Positions 13,401 through 21,545 of a stretch of 64,000 nucleotides of DNA are shown piece after piece. The notes beneath the pieces were generated by a model, which saw only the letters and a list, made by a program, of their open reading frames with translations, was not told the DNA's origin and did not search any database. The DNA comes from Enoplosus armatus (taxonomy: Eukaryota; Chordata; Actinopteri; Centrarchiformes; Enoplosidae), in assembly GCF_043641665.1 (NCBI RefSeq), contig NC_092192.1:21429978-21493977 (forward strand), written 5' to 3'. Position 1 is the stretch's first letter. The number at the start of each line of letters is the position of its first letter. The position numbers and the translations under genes were made by a program.

Positions 13401-13469
13401 CTGGAGCTGTGTGAACGATTCAGCCGCATCATGGCCGCCGTCTGCAGGGTGTCCGCCGAGGGGAGATGA
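1278..13469 (+). CDS. usp25: Ubiquitin-specific protease 25, 3' two thirds of the gene (14 constitutive exons plus 2 cassette exons)
   Basis: USP25 is a cysteine deubiquitinase that removes ubiquitin from substrates in the cytosol. Coding exons: 1278-1405, 1505-1600, 1778-1942, 3006-3244, 3365-3435, 3553-3781, 4754-5011, 5538-5677, [6600-6773, 7433-7528 alternative], 8656-8834, 9539-9617, 9804-9883, 10239-10362, 12072-12264, 13297-13469. All junction phases agree, giving about 717 residues without the cassettes and about 807 with them. The window product begins [14 protein letters not shown], has the catalytic His box ([12 protein letters not shown]) and KYNDISVT, and ends in SAEGR. USP28 is the closest paralogue. 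USP25 is preferred because of [29 protein letters not shown], the muscle-type cassette [15 protein letters not shown] and the downstream mir-99a/let-7c pair. The catalytic Cys box and N-terminal ubiquitin-binding motifs lie upstream of the window. One intron uses a GC donor. Confidence 0.97.
1505..1600 (+). CDS. usp25: usp25 exon: start of USP25/28-specific insertion
   Basis: Acceptor tttttag, donor gtactt. It encodes [19 protein letters not shown] and then [12 protein letters not shown], a charged helix at the start of the USP25/USP28 catalytic-domain insertion. In human USP25 this insertion mediates oligomerisation and autoinhibition (family knowledge). Length is 96 bp, in and out in phase 2. 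Confidence 0.96.
1778..1942 (+). CDS. usp25: usp25 exon: catalytic-domain insertion (ends at a GC donor)
   Basis: The acceptor is ctctctcag. It encodes [20 protein letters not shown], then [17 protein letters not shown] and a low-complexity tail. The frame continues into the next exon only if the exon ends at 1942, where the donor reads AG|gcaagt. This is a consensus non-canonical GC-AG intron. Using the nearby gt at 1947 would break the frame of the next exon. Confidence 0.93.
1943..3005 (+). other. usp25: usp25 GC-AG intron with interspersed repeat
   Basis: This 1,063 bp intron starts gcaagt and ends ctctctccctgcag. It contains an interspersed repeat at about 2400-2690, described separately, and a poly-T run near 2960. 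No exon is seen inside. Confidence 0.85.
2400..2690. repeat. Interspersed repeat, two diverged tandem units
   Basis: Two diverged units are visible. Unit A, from about 2418, has aaatatcacaacagctattg, then tacagatactcctggtcccc and ttggtgatcccc. Unit B, from about 2566, repeats the order aaatatctcaacacctta, then tacagaccttcttgcactca and ttggtgatcccc, then ctagcaccgccat. I recognise this sentence-like order as a high-copy element in percomorph fish genomes. I cannot name its family with certainty. Confidence 0.6.
3006..3244 (+). CDS. usp25: usp25 exon: insertion/linker and return to catalytic fold
   Basis: Acceptor ccctgcag, donor gtaggt. A Ser/Thr/Pro/Ala-rich start is followed by [20 protein letters not shown] and [18 protein letters not shown], both near-invariant in USP25. 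Length is 239 bp, entering in phase 2 and leaving in phase 1 (CGT G). Confidence 0.96.
3365..3435 (+). CDS. usp25: usp25 exon: catalytic domain
   Basis: A 71 bp exon with acceptor catcccaccag and donor gtgagc. It encodes [19 protein letters not shown] and then KSMMQ, typical of USP25. Entry is in phase 1 and exit in phase 0. Confidence 0.96.
3553..3781 (+). CDS. usp25: usp25 exon: catalytic histidine box
   Basis: Acceptor ttttgttctag, donor gtaagc. It encodes [20 protein letters not shown], then [20 protein letters not shown] and [15 protein letters not shown]. The catalytic His codon is at 3607-3609. The conserved Asn-Asp pair of the KYND motif, whose residues orient the His, is at 3658-3663. 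Both are intact, so nothing in this part suggests an inactive enzyme. Confidence 0.97.
3782..4753 (+). other. usp25: usp25 intron
   Basis: A 972 bp AT-rich intron bounded by gtaagc and tttgtctgtgcag. No RNA gene or exon is visible. The phrase ctagggatgtaaac near 4094 resembles the start of hAT-type repeats, but I cannot find a matching second end. Confidence 0.8.
4754..5011 (+). CDS. usp25: usp25 exon: post-catalytic coiled coil with polyalanine tract
   Basis: It encodes [20 protein letters not shown] and then the acidic helical stretch [20 protein letters not shown], followed by twelve consecutive Ala codons (4915-4950; mostly GCC with GCA, GCT and GCG) and a Ser/Pro-rich tail. The flanks match USP25 well. 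As far as I recall, the Ala run is absent from the human protein. Mixed codons indicate a stabilised repeat rather than a pure triplet array. The donor is gtcagg. Confidence 0.95.
5012..5537 (+). other. usp25: usp25 intron
   Basis: A 526 bp AT-rich intron bounded by gtcagg and ccctcctgcag. No other feature is seen. Confidence 0.8.
5538..5677 (+). CDS. usp25: usp25 exon upstream of the muscle cassette
   Basis: Acceptor ccctcctgcag, donor gtacgt. It encodes [20 protein letters not shown] and a helical acidic stretch ending RSPEALLNA. It ends in phase 0 and can therefore join either to the cassette exon at 6600 or directly to AIKLEY at 8656. A competing donor (gtaaaa) four bases downstream at 5682 would shift the frame. 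Confidence 0.94.
5678..6599 (+). other. usp25: usp25 intron before cassette exon 1
   Basis: A 922 bp stretch from gtacgt to a pyrimidine-rich acceptor (cccattctctctgcag). Nothing else is recognisable. Confidence 0.7.
6600..6773 (+). CDS. usp25: usp25 alternative cassette exon 1 (muscle-type isoform)
   Basis: A 174 bp exon of 58 codons, phase 0 at both ends, with acceptor ctctctgcag and donor gtagct. It encodes a Ser/Pro-rich start, then [19 protein letters not shown] and GGYDDE. I recognise the second part as the counterpart of the human muscle-specific USP25 insertion. A second in-frame acceptor (cctcccctcag) could start the exon at 6627 and remove nine residues. Inclusion is inferred from homology; no transcript evidence was available. 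Confidence 0.8.
6774..7432 (+). other. usp25: usp25 intron between cassette exons
   Basis: A 659 bp stretch from gtagct to cttcctgggcag. No repeat or RNA gene is recognised. Confidence 0.65.
7433..7528 (+). CDS. usp25: usp25 alternative cassette exon 2 (muscle-type isoform)
   Basis: A 96 bp exon of 32 codons, phase 0 at both ends, with acceptor ttcctgggcag and donor gtacac. It encodes [19 protein letters not shown] and then [13 protein letters not shown], very close to the human muscle-isoform segment as I recall it. With the 6600 exon it adds 81-90 residues, compared with about 70 in human. Confidence 0.88.
7529..8655 (+). other. usp25: usp25 intron
   Basis: A 1,127 bp intron from gtacac to ctctctctggtcag. 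It contains a G-run at about 8022-8041 and otherwise unremarkable AT-rich sequence. Confidence 0.75.
8656..8834 (+). CDS. usp25: usp25 exon: C-terminal region, AIKLEY block
   Basis: It encodes [20 protein letters not shown] and then [20 protein letters not shown], a hallmark of the USP25 C-terminal helical region. The acceptor is ctggtcag and the donor gtgggt. Length is 179 bp, leaving in phase 2 (GAG AG). Confidence 0.96.
8835..9538 (+). other. usp25: usp25 intron
   Basis: A 704 bp intron from gtgggt to a C-rich acceptor (ccccccacag). It includes an A-run near 8873-8886. No other feature is seen. Confidence 0.75.
9539..9617 (+). CDS. usp25: usp25 exon: C-terminal region
   Basis: A 79 bp exon after ccccccacag. 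Split Arg then [20 protein letters not shown] and NMDEYE. It ends in phase 0 before gtcagc. It matches the human [20 protein letters not shown] block. Confidence 0.95.
9804..9883 (+). CDS. usp25: usp25 exon: C-terminal region
   Basis: An 80 bp exon after tgtcttaatcag encoding [20 protein letters not shown] and ELFQKT. It leaves in phase 2 (AA|gtatgg) and matches the human WHQDYRKFRETT block. Confidence 0.95.
9884..10238 (+). other. usp25: usp25 intron
   Basis: A 355 bp intron with a (CT)n run at about 10,149-10,168. It ends ctttccag. Confidence 0.75.
10239..10362 (+). CDS. usp25: usp25 exon: C-terminal region
   Basis: A 124 bp exon encoding [20 protein letters not shown] and then [20 protein letters not shown]. 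It matches the human [16 protein letters not shown] block. The donor is gtgagg, in phase 0. Confidence 0.96.
10363..12071 (+). other. usp25: usp25 intron, the largest within the window
   Basis: A 1,709 bp intron between gtgagg and tccccccacag. It holds a poly-A run at about 11,189-11,207. No internal exon with USP25 similarity is seen. Confidence 0.75.
12072..12264 (+). CDS. usp25: usp25 exon: C-terminal region
   Basis: It encodes [20 protein letters not shown], then [20 protein letters not shown] and [12 protein letters not shown], with a split Ser at the end. Length is 193 bp, in phase 0 and out in phase 1, donor gtgagt. Confidence 0.96.
12265..13296 (+). other. usp25: usp25 last intron
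   Basis: A 1,032 bp intron from gtgagt to cctccgctggcag. About half is the repeat-derived material described at 12,408-12,915. Nothing else is recognised. Confidence 0.8.
12408..12915 (-). repeat. hAT-type non-autonomous repeat, fragmented (two partial copies) inside a usp25 intron
   Basis: Two blocks, at about 12,408-12,495 and 12,670-12,915, contain phrases typical of a common percomorph hAT-like element. Examples are ctgaatatctttgggttttg, aacaaaacaagacatttta, ttttctgacattttataaac and caattaattggtgaatcgag, with an end near cagcccct (12,906-12,913). The same family is at 36,681-36,978 in the opposite orientation. The blocks between are diverged or deleted. Confidence 0.65.
13297..13469 (+). 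CDS. usp25: usp25 terminal coding exon with tankyrase-type tail motif
   Basis: It encodes [20 protein letters not shown], then [20 protein letters not shown] and [14 protein letters not shown], followed by a TGA stop at 13,467-13,469. The last residues RVSAEGR (13,446-13,466) fit the R-x-x-A-[DE]-G tankyrase-binding pattern and align with human RTPADGR. I infer that the tail still recruits tankyrase. Confidence 0.96.
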
Positions 13470-14200
13470 GCTCGGAGGGACGGCCAGATCCCTGCTCCCC
13501 TATCCCAGGCCCGACCCTGGGCAGAAATCCATGGACCTCTCTTAACCCATGCCTTCCTTATAAATCCAGGGGTCACTCGCTTCTAGCTGTTATTCCTCTG
13601 TTACTCTTTTGCTGCTATAGGTTTTTATCATTATGAATATAATTTCACTTTAATTTTAAGCAAAAACACAAAGGAGGAAGGAGGAGGAGGAGGAGAGGAC
13701 GGACTGTCGGGAGGGAATAAAGAAAAGAGAGAGGAGACGTTGGTGGGCAACCCTGCAGCGATTGAAAGCCAAGCACATTCTGCTTCAGCGCTGCAGGGGG
13801 AAAAAGAAAAAAAAAGAGTTTGAGGGTTTTTCATAGTTTTATTATTGTTGTTGTTGCTGTTTGATTCAAGCTTCCCCAACCACGCTCATAACCCTTTCTA
13901 AAGCATCCCTCTCTGCGTGAAAAGGATCACCCCGCTGCTCTGCCTCCAGTTTGGTACAGTATTACCATGTTTTGTTTTATTTTTCTAAGGAAGTAAGGAA
14001 GAGAGCCTTCAGATTTATCAGCGGCTCGGAGTATCTCAGATGGGGTCTCATGTCTTTGTGGACTGCGCCAGAATGAGATGTTTTAAGTGCTGTGGTAGAC
14101 AGCCACGGACTTCCTGTGGCTTGTTAATAAATCGAGAGAATAAAATTTTATTTATGGCCCTTTTAGGCCAAATAAACACACGTTTGGCCTGATGTTGATT
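13470..14200 (+). other. usp25: usp25 3' UTR and polyadenylation region
   Basis: After the stop there is a purine-rich AGG tract (about 13,672-13,700) and AATAAA motifs at 13,716, 14,126, 14,139 and 14,171. The last three lie within 50 bp of each other, and the 14,171 motif is followed by T- and GT-rich sequence to about 14,210. The main cleavage site is therefore probably near 14,150-14,200. The end point is inferred. Confidence 0.65.
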
Positions 14201-15759
14201 TTTTTCTTGCACAACAATAACTTACCCTGACACGATTGTTAACGTTGTTAAAAGTGAAAGATTCCCTCTTTGTTTGAGACATGAAGGTGATGCGACATAG
14301 AGCGACCGGCGGTTAGCGAGGTAAGTAGAGGTTCGGTCCTGCTTGAAGTCTCTCTGACATGACGCACTGTAATCAAACCTGAGTCTCAGACCTGTCCGCT
14401 CTCCTGCCGTGCTCATCCAGCTGGCATTATGCAGCTTATTAGAATCAGACTTTCATTAACGCGGGGATACAAACTCCAAAGCATTCAGCATGTGGCCAAA
14501 ATAATAAAAAAAGACTCAAGTTTAGCTGCTTTGAAATTGGGGATTTTAATGATGCCAAGTTTTAGTCTCATTTCCTGGAGTAATACTGATTTCCGGTAAC
14601 ACTGATCACTACAAACAATCCATGTAATGAGGGCAGGAAGCATTTTTCAAAACGTTTGCTACCGGCTTTGTGCAGATCATAAAAATGAAAGCCATCTTGT
14701 AATATGGTTTTGAATTTGCTGTGCCATGTTTTGAGTTGTAACACTTTAAAACGAATCACTCTGGAAGAATCAAAGAGGAACTTTGATCCTATCCAGTGTT
14801 TCCTTCTGCTGGTTACGCGCACACATCACCTGTCCATTCTGTTGGTGCGACGCTACTTTGTACGAGCTCATGTTTTACTCGTCCCCTCATTGCAAGCAGT
14901 CCAGAGAATCTCGGGGAGTTCTTTTCCAAAGTTAAGTTTAACACCAACGGATCACCACAACCGTAGTCCTGGTCTAAAACGTGTAAAGGCCTTTACATCT
15001 ATCATTTCAGAAATAAGAAGGTTGCATCGTAACCCTGCGCTGGAACATAGAAAAGGCCGTTGACAGTGAGACGGTGAAGTATGTGGACATACAGTATTTA
15101 GATGTGCTGGTGTTGAAGACGTGGGGTGACCTCTGCGGTTTGTCTGTATTGACTGAAGGCCAGTTATTCACTCAAAAGTTAGGAAGAGCAGCTGTCGGAG
15201 GATCTCAAAATATTAACCCAAACTTTTTTTGGACACACTCGCAAAACTTTGCGCTCAGGGTGTCAGGCCGCCTGACAAACGGCCTGTCTGATGGTTTGTA
15301 GCATTTACGCCGTCTGTCGTTGACCCGGGATGAACTCCTACTGACAAGTAACAATTGCCCGCGCATTCCTTCATGTCTCTCTGTACCAGCGTTGGGCCTT
15401 GGGCTGACAGCTTGTCTGCCGCAATTGTGTCTTGCCTTCTATGGCCTTTCTTCTTTTTTCATCAATGCGCCACATTTTCAACCGCAGGCCTGTCATGTCA
15501 TTGGCTGGATGTTCTGTGAGTGGTGAAGCCGTGTTGCAGCACACAAGCTGTTCAGCATTAAAAAAAAAAAACCTAAACAGGAAATGGTTCTTGAAACACT
15601 TAGACTGTCAACCCTGGCATGTACTGGGTTGTTCCATTTGCTTTTCTATGTAAAAAAAAAAAAAATGAATAAAAATGTACCCATCCTGACCCATGGAAGA
15701 TGTATGCAGAGCCTTTGCTTCAATAAAAGTACCAATACAACAATACCACACAGTACAAC
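14201..15759. other. Intergenic, no gene seen
   Basis: No coding exon or RNA gene is recognised between the usp25 3' end and the repeat cluster at 15.8 kb. Two A-runs (about 15,560 and 15,652-15,665) are the only simple repeats of note. Confidence 0.6.
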
Positions 15760-16772
15760 AGTACCAAAGGTGGTACATTTACTCAAGTACTGTATTTAAG
15801 TACAATTTCCATTGTCTGCTACTTTATATGTGTATACTCCCCTACGTGTATTTGATAACTTAGTTACTTTGCAGCTTCAGATTGATAAAAACATAATTAA
15901 GCAATAATTTATGATGTAATATTAAAGATTCAGATAGAGCTGTGTTGCTTTACAAGCTGCCCAGCAGATGAAGCATATAAACATAATATTGACATTATTT
16001 TGAAATGGGCCAGTCTGCATAATGAGTACTTTTGGTACTTAAAAGTATATTTTCATGCTAATATTTATGTACTTCTACTTGAAGTAAACTTTTGAACGCA
16101 GGACTTTAACATACAACAGTCTTTCTACGCTGTTGTTGCTGGGAAATACTCCATTAATGTGTACGCAGCATTTTACTGTGCAGTGATCGAGCAAGTTGTA
16201 AGTACTCTATATACTGTTAGCTAGTTTAGTCCAGTGGTAACCAACCTAGGGGTGGGGCCCCTTCTGGTGGGTCACAAGATAAATCTGAGGGGTCGTGAGA
16301 CGATTAATAGGAGAGGAAAGAAGAAGAAAAAAATTCTGATACTCAAATCTGTTTTCATTTTTTGGACTTTTGAAAGACTTTTGCCTTAGTTTGTTTTTTA
16401 AATATTGGATAATTGTTCCTCTTTAGGCATTGAAGTTATTTAAATGAAACCATGGAAGAAGTTTAGAGCGAAAATCACAGTTTGGTAGAACCGCTAACAA
16501 CTCGTAGACATCTGAACTTTGAAAAGGGGCCCCAGCTGCACACTGCTCTTTTTTTTCTTCTTTTTTTTTAAGAGGTCTCGAGCCCAAAATGTTGGAAACC
16601 ACTGGTGTAATCATCAACAATGTGTCGTGTTTTATGAGCTTGGTGTAAAATCTTTATCTGAAAAGTAACTATGTCTATTGAATATAGTGGAGTATAAGTA
16701 CAAAGTAGCACATAGTACCCTCAAATTTGTACTTAAGTAAAGTAGTTGAGTAAATGTTACTGTCCAGCACTG
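15760..16772. mobile_element. Non-autonomous hAT-type DNA element, interrupted by a second element
   Basis: The left end has catttactcaagtactgtat followed by ttaagtac. The right end (about 16,729-16,772), read in reverse complement, has cagtgctggacagtaacatt and then tactcaactactttacttaa. These form inverted termini of roughly 35 bp. The interior is AT-rich with no transposase ORF, so it is non-autonomous. This family is common in percomorph genomes. It is split by the insertion at 16,232-16,604. I see no convincing target duplication. Confidence 0.7.
16232..16604. mobile_element. hAT-type MITE nested in the 15.8-16.8 kb element
   Basis: The left terminus cagtggtaaccaac matches the reverse complement of the right terminus, cagtggtttccaac, at 12 of 14 positions. 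Flanking octamers gtttagtc (16,224-16,231) and gtgtaatc (16,605-16,612) match at 6 of 8 positions, consistent with a decayed 8-bp hAT target duplication. The 373 bp body has the recognisable phrase gggtcacaagataaatctga and no transposase. Confidence 0.78.
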
Positions 16773-19700
16773 CATCTTAACAGCCCTAATCTCAGAAGAT
16801 GCCCACCAGCAGAAAGGCAGCAGATTGTCCACCCACACTAAGCCACGAATAGAGATGCAAAACTAAAATACTATAACAGCAGCGGAGCAGCTCCTACTGA
16901 TATTTGCTCTGCAGACTCTGTTTGGTTTCCCTTGGTATGAAGCAAATATACTGACATCATCCTCCTGGCGTTCTCAGCCGTTTCTCTTCACTGCCATTTG
17001 GAGAGTTGCCCTAGTGCACATCTGGGTTGTCACACCTCCCCTGTCGCCCTGTGAAGAGCTCAAGCAGTCTGGAATCCTTCCTTAGCCGCTCTCCATCCTA
17101 TCCGCTGATCAGACCGCCTTGTTGACCGGGACTATTGTCTGCTCCATGGTGATCCTTCATTGCTGGATTAATAATCTACCTCTCTGTATTTAACCCCGGT
17201 CACAAGAGCCAACATGTACTATGAGGGGAAGCTCTACTGTATGTGAGTCTGTTGTCCTCGTTTTACCCTTGTTTTAAAAAAAAGAAAATACCAGGGCAGG
17301 AGTTATCGTGTGTGTGTGTGTGTGTGTGGTTTTTGTGTAACCACCTTTGAGTTGGCCTTTGATAGACCTATCTAAGTAGACCTTGTTGGGTTGCAAATGT
17401 TTATGGGGCATTAATTATCATTATTGGCAGCGGCATCCCCTAATTTTGCTCATTATTTCCATTGACTTGGAGTGGGGCATGAGGCCAACTTCTGTGATGA
17501 TTATAGAGTAGAAACAGTGGCAGTTTATGCCGTCCATGATACTGATGGACAGGCTTAATTAGCGGTTTGAACCGGTTTTCCAGCAGCATCCAAATTTAAA
17601 CCCCGCGGGCCCAATTCATGACCTGCAGTAGTCAGAGGGGAAAAACAGCTGAGACAATATACTCGCCTCTGCCATGTCCCAGATATATAGTCAGTGACAT
17701 TTTCAATAACACGTGTGCAGCTACATCTTGCATACATGCACGTGCTTTTATTTGCGGCAGCACTCCAGCTGAGCAGCGCTCCACCCGGGTGGGTAGAAGA
17801 AGATATCCGGCGCCATCTTTGATGTGAAGCTGTATTGGAAGTCAGCCTCCTCGGTTCTTTTTTTTTTTTTGGTTGTTGTTACTGTACACACGCCTGACAC
17901 TGATTTTTTTTTTTTCCCACTACAGAAGTCGTCAAGAAGGTTGCCTGCCTAACGGTGCGTTTGTATTTTCAACACTTCTCACGTAGCATATGTTACGAAT
18001 GCTGCAGCGACTGAAATGTGCAGGTTCATTCAATCCGTTAGTCTTGCATAAATCCTTAGACAAAGCCGACTACCAAGTTAATACTTATCCCTTCATTTAC
18101 CGTTTAATCAACATTAATTAATATGTGTGGCGTTTAAGAACACGATTGTATTCTGGTTTTCATGTAGGCGATCTGTTAAAGAAAGAATAGAAATGACAGC
18201 ACGTTTCTGTGTGCTACCAAATATGCGTATACGTATTCTCAAATTCTAACAAAGAGCTGATTGGCTGTGAAGGGCATAATGCCAATGGGCCCCGTTCTCC
18301 GTTAAAATGCGGGCCATGGCCACTCAACAGAAATATTGATTAAATAACAATATGAAATTGTTTTTTATTATCTAAACATATGGAAAACGGACAACATGCT
18401 GTTGACTGAGGTCGTGTTCCAAGGCTGGATCTTTGGTCATCAGTGTAAGGCGCAAATGTCAGTGTGATTTTGAATGAATTTCAAAAAGCTGATGTTTCAC
18501 TTTGGCTGTCTATATGGAAAGATTCATTTGTAGCGTTTTGGGTTTTTAGCTCTTTGGGGTGTCCATTACATTTTGGTATCCGGCCCATGGAAATCAGCAG
18601 GAATTTGTCCTCTGAGTAGCTAGTTAGCGCTAACAGCAGCTATTTTCTACGGAGAGCTTAACGGTAGCATGTTGTTACATTCCACATACACACAAATGTG
18701 TTCATAAACCATGAGTGAACACGATCATCTTGTGTACGCCTGCTCCAAGCTGCATTTTTGCCTTCACCTTTCAGGCCGCTTGAGCCGCCATGGGTCAGTG
18801 TTGAAGATCGCACGGCACAGCTCGCTTCGCTGTGCTGTCGGAGACACCGATGTGACAATATACGGACGTTGGTATTCAGTCATGTTATATATACTTGCCT
18901 GCGTTGGGTAATTAGGTCTGATACAGGATACCGAAACACTGTACAAATGTTACCGAGGCTGTGGAGCAGAGAGGAGTGAGAGTTCCACTGTGCAGAGATG
19001 CTCTCCTGTGGTGCACCACACAGCTAGAAGGCGATTCTTCTCCCACATGAGCAACTGACACGTGTTATTTTTTCCCCCCCTAATCTAGGACAGACTATTT
19101 AACTTGGTGCACTTTGTCTGTCGTTATAGAAACCACTGACCCTGGTGCTGTCCTCACCATCCAGCTCCAGCATTGGACCAATGAGGACTAGTGTAAGGGT
19201 GTTTTGGCAGGCAGGTAGCATCATGCACCCCCCCCCCCCCCCCCCCCCCACCTAACAGTTGAGTCAGCATTTTCAGCTCGTCAAAGAATTTGTGAAGAAA
19301 GCGAGTGTGCGGTGGGTCGGGAGCTCAGCCCTCATGCAGCTGCAGAGGCTGATGCAGGCGAGAAGCCTCTCAGGGCACGGACCGTTCCAAGTTCACGCTG
19401 CTGGCAATTTGCAGCCGTCGCATGAATAGAGAGCAGCGGAGGGCATTCTTCACACGGCCATTCTGAACACATATTTAACATCTTTGTTCATGTGGGTCTT
19501 TAATCCCCCTTGAACCGAATATCAATTAACAAGCACCTCTTTATGGTCAGGTTGGAGAATAGCTGACGGTAAATTGCTGCCCGTTCACTTAGCACTTAAT
19601 GGTGCTTTCTGAGAGCCCTGCCCTTGTTGGGCTGTGTTTTATGGTCAGATAAAAGTTGTGCAGGGAGAAAAATGCCATCTGGGCTCCGTGCCAGGGGCTG

Positions 19701-20832
19701 GTGTTTCACCGCAGCTACCGCCTCCCACCGCGATGCGATGAGAAGCTTGGTGGGAGAAGGGGTCTGAGGTGAGGAGGGAGGTGTGTGGGGGGGGGGGGGG
19801 GGCTCTCAAGGTGCCACTTCCATGGAGACGCAGTTGGGCCAAACAAGACTTCCATTGGTGGGCAAACAAAAGGTGAGGTGGCTGCCTGACTGCCTCATTA
19901 CCAGAAGCCCAGCAGCCACCGCCAAACTGCTGAGATCTGCTTCTCTGGGCCGCCAGTGAGGGCAACGCTAATCAACGTCTCGTGGTAATGAGTGATGCTG
20001 AGCATAACTCTTTTCTTACGGGGTCGCCTACGTCGCTGCTGTCGGCCGGGTTGCCTAGGAAATAAGCATCTCACGGTAGGCAGCTGGTTGTGTTCCTCAG
20101 AATCTTTTTATTTTATTTTTTGAATTAACTCCAATCTCAAAACTGGCCGTGCTGTCTGTCGCTTGCTTTCATTTGTTTAAACACATTTTCTCGCCTTGTT
20201 GACCTTCATGAGTCTGTCAATGGCAGTGAGGGACCTCACCATTACTTGACCATCCCTCTCACCACTCCTTGTCCTCTATTTGTTCGCTCTAATCATAGAC
20301 ACCGGGACTCTCGGAGTGTTGGCTGAAAAAGCAGCAAAGTGCCACCAGTCTCCTTTCCAAACACACAGTGGTGGCACTTTTTGTGTCCATGATCTGCATT
20401 CAGTCAGCACACGTGGAAAGGACCCAACATGTGTCTGCCCCGACAAGACTGCAACAGGAAGAAGCACTGACATCACAAGATGGTCACAGGGGATAGTGTG
20501 CAGACCATCACCTGCTGGGGCTCCTCGTTTGACCAGTGATGAACACGTTTAGTGATGTGTTTTATATGTCTGACAGTGACTTTTTCAGCGTGGTTTTATA
20601 TGAGCAATAAAATGCATTACTGCCTCTGCTTAATCGTTTGTAATAAGTTCTTAATTAGTGTTGTTGAGGTAACTCTTAAGTGCCATTGAATACTTTTCTT
20701 TCAGAAGCAGCCAATAAGAAATGAAGTCATGAACACCGAGCAGAAGGGGAACGGAGCAGGAGCACTCAGCACTCCCATGAAAAGCACTCCAGACATCCAG
20801 CATTCAATTTCCCATTTAGGCAAAGTCACAAT

Positions 20833-20863
<31 letters not shown>

Positions 20864-21480
20864 GTGTCTTGGCTTCCACTCACTGAAGAAAAGGACTGAT
20901 GCATTTAATATATGAAGAAAACATTCAGTGAAACCCAAGGCCATAAATCATTACCTTAAGCCCTTTCAGCCCACAGTTTTCGTCTTTAATTTGCCCTCCC
21001 TCCCCCACCTTGTGGCCCAGATCACTGAGGAACTCACTGAGAGCATTGTTCCCCCTGCCAGCTCACTTGGCATATCTAGTTTTATTTAGAACCCTCTGGC
21101 TGTTTGGCAGGAGGCGGGAATAAGCAGTGTTAAAGGTATTTATGAGGTTGTCCTCAAAGAACCTTTCTTTATATCAACAGTTTGACTAATGCATGTGACA
21201 GTAAACTTGATGTTGGCAGCTGCTATGAAGAAGTTGTCTGTATGACTGATGCTGGTTGTGATAGCTGCCAGGCCAACATGTATTAATTATAGCTTTTAAA
21301 CAGACTGATTTTCACGGAAGACAACGTCTGGAAACTACCTAAACAACCAGCGTGTTAATGATTACAATGCCCCCGAAATCCATATTCATATACGATGGTT
21401 AACATGCTTCAGCAGCGAGTGCATAAAGCCAAGTCTCAAATGGGAGCGGGACTAAAAGCTGAAGGGGGGAGTCTTGTTGG
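16773..21480. other. Intergenic, no gene seen
   Basis: This stretch has short simple repeats only: (TG)n at about 17,310-17,330, a C-run at 19,230-19,249, a G-run at about 19,788-19,802 and a poly-A of about 25 at 20,839-20,863. A 29 bp block at 17,926-17,954 follows a good acceptor but has a weak donor. I do not call a gene. Confidence 0.55.
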
Positions 21481-21484
21481 GACT

Positions 21485-21545
21485 AGTGATCTGCAGCGTC
21501 CCTGGTTTGAATCCTGTAGGTGGTCTTTGCTGCACGCTGTTCCCC
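21485..21545. repeat. Possible SINE fragment
   Basis: The phrase tggtttgaatcctgtaggtg, followed by tctttgctgcacgctgttcc, resembles the B-box and adjoining body of a tRNA-derived fish SINE. No A box, tail or target duplication is evident, so this is at most a fragment. Confidence 0.35.

Noticed and set aside
1278..13469. Assignment to usp28 instead of usp25
   Set aside because: The linker, C-terminal sequence, muscle cassette and the downstream mir-99a/let-7c pair all fit usp25 better. Only the catalytic core is shared closely with usp28.
17926..17954. Small exon after a strong acceptor
   Set aside because: The donor (gtgcgt) is weak, the block is only 29 bp, and nothing else supports it.
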